DNA from: Bacteroidota bacterium
Lineage (GTDB): Bacteria > Bacteroidota > Ignavibacteria > UBA10030 > UBA8401
Reading direction: 5' to 3'
Assembly (NCBI GenBank): GCA_008933835.1
Contig: WBUG01000014.1
Coordinates: 1 to 59,494, forward strand
Length of the DNA stretch: 59,494 nt
Shown here: positions 55,286 through 59,494 of the stretch, piece by piece
How the letters are laid out: every line of letters begins with the position of its first letter
Numbering within the stretch: position 1 is the first letter of the stretch
Translations under genes and position numbers: made by a program
The notes under the pieces: model-generated
Told to the model about the DNA's origin: nothing
The model's database searches: none
The model's input: the letters and a program-made list of their open reading frames with translations, nothing else

Positions 55286-56506
55286 ATGCGTTCTTTCATC
55301 CTCCTCATCCTCGTTCCGTTCCTCCTTTCCGCACAAGTGAAACCGGGCATCGACGTCCTTGCCGATGACGGATTCGCGCTTCTCAAAGGGAAACGGGTCG
55401 GACTCATCACCAATCCCACCGGAATGTCATCCCGGTTCGTCAGTACGGTGGACCTCCTCGCGTCGGCTCCGTCCGTGAAGCTCGTCGCTCTCTACGCGCC
55501 GGAACACGGCGTGCGGGGGGACGTCACCGCCGGAGGCAAAGTGGACGCGTACACCGATCCGGCGACCGGCGTGCCGGTCCATTCCTTGTACGGAAGGACG
55601 CGCAAACCGACCCCGGAGATGCTGAAGGGGGTGGAGGTGCTGGTGTACGACATTCAGGACATCGGGTCCCGTTCCTACACGTTCATCAACACGATGGCGT
55701 ACGCGATGGAAGCGGCGGCGGAGCAGGGGATCGATTTCGTGGTGCTCGACCGTCCGGATCCGCTGGGGGGCGTGCGGGTGGAAGGGAACATCCTCGACAC
55801 CGCGTTCCGTTCGTTCGTGGGACAGTACCCCATCCCGTACGTCTACGGCATGACCTGCGGCGAGTTCGCCGCGATGCTCAACGCAGAAGGTTGGCTCGCC
55901 GGAGGGAAACGGTGCCGGTTGACGGTGGTACCGATGAGGAACTGGAAGCGGTCCATGCTGTGGAAAGAGACCGGTTTGCCGTGGGTGCCGACCTCGCCGC
56001 ACGTTCCCGACGCGCCGGACGCGCTCTATTATAGTGCCACCGGCATCATCGGCGAGCTCGAAACGGTGAACATCGGCGTCGGATACACGATGCCGTTCCA
56101 ATTGACCGGTGCGGAATGGATCGACGCCGTCAAACTTGCGGCGGAACTGAACTCCCGCGGTCTCCGGGGCGTGCAGTTCCGGCCCCTCTTCTACAAACCG
56201 TACTACGGCAAGCAGCAGGGTAAACTCCTCCAGGGAGTTCAGCTCCATCTCACGGACCCCGCCGCCGTGGACCTCACCGCTCTGAACCTTCACATCCTGG
56301 AAGCGCTCATCCGATTGCATCCGGACCGGAATCCATTCGTGCTGGCGGATTCCTCCCGTCTCGCCATGTTCGACAAGGTGATGGGTACCGACACCGTCCG
56401 CAAGCGATTGACGGCGGGAGAACGGGCGGAACGCATCATGGCCGGATGGGGAGCGGAGCGGAGCACGTTCATGAAGGCTCGGGCGAAGTATCTGCGGTAT
56501 GAATAG
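55286..56506 (+). CDS. DUF1343 exo-beta-N-acetylmuramidase (NamZ-like)
   Basis: 406 residues. Signal peptide (to about LLSAQ), then GKRVGLITNPTGMSSRFVST and YAPEHGVRGDVTAG with the conserved Glu-His of the DUF1343 active site, followed by LVYDIQDIGSRSYTFINTM and VLDRPDPLGG. NamZ enzymes remove MurNAc from the non-reducing end of peptidoglycan fragments in cell-wall recycling. It is exported. A TACCTT -10-like box lies 18 bases before the ATG but the -35 is poor. The next gene overlaps its end by 8 bases. Confidence 0.92.
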   Translation: MRSFILLILVPFLLSAQVKPGIDVLADDGFALLKGKRVGLITNPTGMSSRFVSTVDLLASAPSVKLVALYAPEHGVRGDVTAGGKVDAYTDPATGVPVHSLYGRTRKPTPEMLKGVEVLVYDIQDIGSRSYTFINTMAYAMEAAAEQGIDFVVLDRPDPLGGVRVEGNILDTAFRSFVGQYPIPYVYGMTCGEFAAMLNAEGWLAGGKRCRLTVVPMRNWKRSMLWKETGLPWVPTSPHVPDAPDALYYSATGIIGELETVNIGVGYTMPFQLTGAEWIDAVKLAAELNSRGLRGVQFRPLFYKPYYGKQQGKLLQGVQLHLTDPAAVDLTALNLHILEALIRLHPDRNPFVLADSSRLAMFDKVMGTDTVRKRLTAGERAERIMAGWGAERSTFMKARAKYLRYE

Positions 56507-57545
56507 AACGTTCCTCCTGTTGTTCGCCGCCGCGTTCGCGATGGCGGAACTGCCGGCCCAACCGAGCCGCACGCTCTTCGCGTCCGATTCCTCCCTCATC
56601 ATCGTACCGTTCCGCGACCGGTCCGGATTCTCCGGACGCTGGAACATCGCGCTGGACATCCCGCGGTTCCTGACGGCGTACGTGAAAGAACGGTTCCGCG
56701 CCGGCGTGATCGGACCGCAGTCGGTCGCCGCGTTCGCCGCGCAGAACGGCATCGATTCCGCCCGGATGCACGACGGATTCTTCCTGCGCGCCGCCGCGGA
56801 AGAGTTCCGGACGCGGTACATCCTCGACGCGACGGTGGAGGAGTTCTCGGTGAGCCGCTTCATGGTCTCGGAGGTCCAGCTGGCGGGCTACGAAGCGTTC
56901 TCGGCGACGGTGAAACTCACCTACACCATCTACGACGCGGCACGGTTCGGCGTCACCGGCGCCGCGCCCGTCGTGTACGAAGGGGAGGCGGAAGGGACGG
57001 TGAAAGACCGCGGTCTGGGACTGACCCTGTTCGGCAAGCGCACCGACCGGATGACGCAGTTCTTCTCCCTCGACGAACTGGCCTTCGGCAGCGAGCAGTT
57101 CAACCGCACCATCCTCGGCGAGGCGATGTTCCAGTGCGCGGACGAACTGTCCAAACGGCTCGAACGGGCGGTGCCGGAACTGGTGAGCCGGACGGTGGTC
57201 CTCTCCGGCGCCGTGGTCATCGATACGGCCGGCGCCGATTCCTCCTCCATCATCCTCAAGCGCCGTTTCGTCACCGGCGAAGTGGTCATCGTGGACGGCG
57301 ACGAGGTGTTCCTGAACGTCGGGACGCTGGACAAGGTGGGGCCGGGCGACGTGCTGACCGTCTACATCCCCGGCAAAGAACTGCGGGACCCGGCGACGGG
57401 AGAACTGCTCGGGACCGGCGACGAGAAGGTGGGAGAGGTGCAGATCGTGCAGGTCCGTGCGGAGCGCCTCTCGCTCGCCGCCATCCTCGCGGGAAAGGGT
57501 AAGATCGCCCCGAAACAGAAGGTTCGCAAGGTCATCGTCCGTTGA
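56499..57545 (+). CDS. exported protein, FlgT/CsgG-like layout, function unknown
   Basis: 348 residues. Signal peptide (LLLFAAAFAMAELPAQ), an N-terminal alpha/beta part (RTLFASDSSLIIVPFRDRSG, then YILDATVEEFSVSRFMVSEV) resembling the CsgG-type or FlgT middle domain, and a C-terminal beta domain (GEVVIVDGDEVFLNVGTLDK followed by VGPGDVLTVYIPG) resembling the FlgT C-terminal domain. The start codon overlaps the NamZ stop, so the genes are coupled. The similarity is by pattern only; it may be an outer-membrane-associated envelope protein. Confidence 0.6.
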   Translation: MNRTFLLLFAAAFAMAELPAQPSRTLFASDSSLIIVPFRDRSGFSGRWNIALDIPRFLTAYVKERFRAGVIGPQSVAAFAAQNGIDSARMHDGFFLRAAAEEFRTRYILDATVEEFSVSRFMVSEVQLAGYEAFSATVKLTYTIYDAARFGVTGAAPVVYEGEAEGTVKDRGLGLTLFGKRTDRMTQFFSLDELAFGSEQFNRTILGEAMFQCADELSKRLERAVPELVSRTVVLSGAVVIDTAGADSSSIILKRRFVTGEVVIVDGDEVFLNVGTLDKVGPGDVLTVYIPGKELRDPATGELLGTGDEKVGEVQIVQVRAERLSLAAILAGKGKIAPKQKVRKVIVR

Positions 57546-57570
57546 ATACCGCACCGCATCTTCGTATCTT
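57542..57570 (+). promoter_or_regulatory. promoter of the 57577 gene, predicted leaderless start
   Basis: TTGAAT (57542-57547), a 17-base spacer, then TATCTT (57565-57570). The expected start of transcription falls on or next to the A of the ATG at 57577. The -35 overlaps the stop codon of the gene before. Confidence 0.7.
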
Positions 57571-57576
57571 CACTCC

Positions 57577-58092
57577 ATGAAACGCCCCGTCACCCGCGCC
57601 GCCCTCGTCCTCTTCGTGTTCGCGTACACCGCGTGGAGCGCGGCGTCCATCCGCTCGAACATCGAGATCGGAACCCTTCTCGAATTCGGTACGGCGGCGT
57701 TCCGGAGCGGTGTGACGGAGAGCGCGGAGCGTGCCGCCTACGCCGCGCTTGCCGGGAACGCCATCGCGCGCTTCATCGCGTATCCGCTCCTGCTCCTCGG
57801 CGGCATCGTGTTCGTCGCGACGACGGAACTCTCCATCCGGCGGAACGGCTGGCTGCTCATGAGCGCCATCCTGCTCTTCCTGTTCGTCCCGGTGGAACTG
57901 TACTGCTTCTGGCTCGACTGGAAGCTCGTGGGACTGCAGTACTGGGGTTCGTGGCCGCTCGAAGAGTTCCGCAAGGCGCTGCTGGCCCGGGTGACCGCGC
58001 TGGCGGGTCTGCCGTTCATCGCTCAGCTGTGCTATTATACAATTCCGTTCCTTGTGTTGTTCAGACCATTGCGTACACCGGCAGAACGATGA
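57577..58092 (+). CDS. membrane protein, four predicted TM helices
   Basis: 171 residues, hydrophobic, with likely membrane segments at about 6-24, 63-82, 89-111 and 144-164 and a loop WLDWKLVGLQYWGSWPLEEF between the last two. No catalytic motif is visible. There is no Shine-Dalgarno sequence before ATG 57577, and the promoter at 57542-57570 would give a leaderless mRNA. Its stop overlaps the next start (ATGA). Earlier in-frame starts are rejected because they lie inside the preceding gene. Confidence 0.65.
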   Translation: MKRPVTRAALVLFVFAYTAWSAASIRSNIEIGTLLEFGTAAFRSGVTESAERAAYAALAGNAIARFIAYPLLLLGGIVFVATTELSIRRNGWLLMSAILLFLFVPVELYCFWLDWKLVGLQYWGSWPLEEFRKALLARVTALAGLPFIAQLCYYTIPFLVLFRPLRTPAER

Positions 58093-58511
58093 AAGAAGAA
58101 GAACTGCTCTTGGAGATCGAACAGGCGGCGCAGGACATGAACCTGCGCATCCGCTATGAGAAGGGGGATTTCGACGGGGGATACTGCATCCTGCGCGACG
58201 AGAACATCATCGTCGTGAACAAGAAGCTCGCTCCGATCCGGAAATGCTCCGTCATCGCCCAGGCGCTCGGCGAGTACGGCATCGATCAGGTGTACATGAA
58301 GCCCATCGTCCGGACGTACGTGGAGGACGAGATCGTACGGGCGAAGGCGGCTGCGGGGAAGAACGTGGTGCGTCGGACCGATGCGGCTGCAGAGGCCGTT
58401 CCGTCCGAAACGCCGGGCTCGGACGCGACCGCAGCAGCGGAAGGAGCGTCCGCCACACCGGAAGAGGCACCGGCACCGGAAGCGTCCGCAAACGATGGAA
58501 CGGACGCATGA
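58089..58511 (+). CDS. small protein with Ala/Pro/Glu-rich tail, function unknown
   Basis: 140 residues. The N-terminal ~75 residues look folded: EEELLLEIEQAAQDMNLRIR, then GGYCILRDENIIVVNKKLAP and ALGEYGIDQVYMKPIVRTYV. From about 95 it is a low-complexity tail of Ala, Pro, Thr and Glu. Coupled by ATGA overlaps to the genes on both sides (membrane protein and aroQ). It resembles small conserved proteins often found beside aroQ, but I assign no function. Confidence 0.6.
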   Translation: MKEEELLLEIEQAAQDMNLRIRYEKGDFDGGYCILRDENIIVVNKKLAPIRKCSVIAQALGEYGIDQVYMKPIVRTYVEDEIVRAKAAAGKNVVRRTDAAAEAVPSETPGSDATAAAEGASATPEEAPAPEASANDGTDA

Positions 58512-58948
58512 AGATCCTGGTCATCAACGGCCCGAACCTGAACATGCTCGGCATGCGGGAACCATCCGTCTACGGGTCGCAGACCCTTGCAGACATCCAG
58601 AAGGAACTGGCGGGGTCGTTCACGGACATCGCGTTCACCTTCTTCCAGTCCAACCACGAAGGGGCCATCATCGATGCGCTCCAGTCGGTCATCGGCAAGG
58701 ACTTCGGCGGCGTCATCCTGAACGGCGGCGCCTTCACGCACTATTCCTATGCCATCCGCGACGCCATCGCGCTGCTGAGCGTGCCGGTCGTGGAGGTGCA
58801 CATCTCCAACATCCATCTGCGGGAGGAGTTCCGCCGTCATTCGGTCACCGCCCCGGTCTGCGCCGCGCAGGTCTCGGGCCTCGGTGCCGAAGGGTACACG
58901 ACGGCGGCGGCGATGCTCCGGTCCCGCCTGCAGGAGGCCCGCCGATGA
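58508..58948 (+). CDS. aroQ: type II 3-dehydroquinate dehydratase
   Basis: 146 residues, the normal type II size. ILVINGPNLNMLGMREPSVY includes the catalytic Tyr region; SNHEGAIIDALQSVIGKDFG supplies Glu and Asp; LNGGAFTHYSYAIRDAIA has the catalytic His; and VEVHISNIHLREEFRRHSVT closes the active site. It dehydrates 3-dehydroquinate in the shikimate pathway. Its start overlaps the previous stop and its end overlaps the next start, both by ATGA. Confidence 0.96.
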   Translation: MKILVINGPNLNMLGMREPSVYGSQTLADIQKELAGSFTDIAFTFFQSNHEGAIIDALQSVIGKDFGGVILNGGAFTHYSYAIRDAIALLSVPVVEVHISNIHLREEFRRHSVTAPVCAAQVSGLGAEGYTTAAAMLRSRLQEARR

Positions 58949-59494
58949 TCTCCGCCGTCATCTTCGATCTGGACAACACGCTGGTCGACTTCATGGCGAT
59001 GAAGCGGCAGGCGGTGGACGCCGCCATCGGCGCGATGATCGACGCAGGCCTGAAGCTCTCCCGCGCCGAGATCCAGGCTCGCATCGACGCCATCTACAAG
59101 GAGCGCGGCATCGAGTTCCAGAACGTGTTCGACCAGCTCGTGTACGACGAGTTCCAGAAGCTGGACTACAAGATCCTCTCCGCCGGCATCGTGGCGTACC
59201 GCCGCGCGCGCGAAGCGGCGCTCGTTCCGTATCCGCACGTGTACAAGACCCTCATGGAGCTGGTGAAGATGGGGATGAAGACCGGCGTCGTCTCCGATGC
59301 CCCGGCCAAGGAAGCGTGGCTGCGGCTCACGTACCTGAACCTCCACCACATGTTCGATCACGTGGTGACGTTCGAAGACACCGGCAAGCGCAAGCCCGAC
59401 CCGGCGCCGTTCAAGAAGATCCTGCAGTTGCTGCACGTCGACGCCTCCGAAGCGCTGATGATCGGCGACTGGGCGGAGCGGGACATGGTGGGGG
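58945..59494 (+). CDS. HAD-superfamily hydrolase, cut by the window end
   Basis: 183 codons present. Motif I is FDLDNTLVD (nucleophile Asp and acid/base Asp), motif II VVSDAP, motif III the Lys in GKRKPDPAPF, and motif IV IGDWAERD, in the correct order for the phosphoglycolate-phosphatase-like subfamily. The frame is open at 59494, so the C-terminus lies beyond the window. The start overlaps the aroQ stop (ATGA). Its substrate is not visible. Confidence 0.9.
   Translation, partial: MISAVIFDLDNTLVDFMAMKRQAVDAAIGAMIDAGLKLSRAEIQARIDAIYKERGIEFQNVFDQLVYDEFQKLDYKILSAGIVAYRRAREAALVPYPHVYKTLMELVKMGMKTGVVSDAPAKEAWLRLTYLNLHHMFDHVVTFEDTGKRKPDPAPFKKILQLLHVDASEALMIGDWAERDMVG

Overview
The window is a compact, gene-dense bacterial chromosome segment, roughly 60% GC by eye. 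It is dominated by one long informational block and shows no mobile element, CRISPR array or rRNA gene. Several protein families (DUF5916, the DUF1343/NamZ muramidase, DUF2723, extended L17 and L5) suggest the Bacteroidota/Chlorobiota (FCB) side of the tree. High GC and promoters of the TTGxxT-17-TATxTT form fit an Ignavibacteria/Kapabacteria-like lineage better than Bacteroidia. That placement is inference from gene content, not a phylogeny.

Layout. 1-3.5 kb: minus-strand methyltransferase, beta-barrel and enoyl-CoA hydratase genes, then plus-strand TonB-like and small membrane protein genes. 3.5-9.0 kb: an ECF sigma factor, a membrane anti-sigma factor with a HEAT-repeat sensor domain, a DUF4097 protein with an 18-residue repeat, and a large DUF5916 outer-membrane protein. 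9.1-10.9 kb: a DUF2723 membrane protein whose promoter lies inside the upstream terminator. 10.9-42.6 kb: tRNA-Thr/Tyr/Thr/Gly, rpmG, tRNA-Trp, secE-nusG, rplKAJL, rpoBC, rpsLG-fusA-tuf and the fused S10-spc-alpha cluster through rpoA-rplQ, with a tRNA-Gln inserted between rplR and rpsE. 42.6-46.2 kb: engB, a class V aminotransferase and serA (serine biosynthesis), ending in a strong bidirectional terminator.

46.3-49.4 kb, minus strand: the most distinctive accessory unit. Its transcription order is an outer-membrane barrel with an N-terminal CxxCH haem motif, a TIG-domain cytochrome lipoprotein, two more single-haem cytochromes, and a small Xre-type regulator. The three small cytochromes share the C-terminal signature WIDQGAxxN, so they look like a tandem paralogue set serving the barrel as a possible redox conduit. 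49.4-52.0 kb, minus strand: a MoxR/Mg-chelatase-like AAA ATPase and VWA protein pair.

52.1-59.5 kb, plus strand: a GT9 glycosyltransferase, a small unknown protein, a glutamate dehydrogenase with a histone-like basic tail, NamZ, an FlgT/CsgG-like lipoprotein-pathway candidate, and a translationally coupled chain (membrane protein, unknown, aroQ, HAD hydrolase cut by the window end). Several genes here and at 9.1 kb have near-perfect promoters placed so close to the ATG that their transcripts should be leaderless or almost so. No stretch longer than 300 bases lacks a gene.
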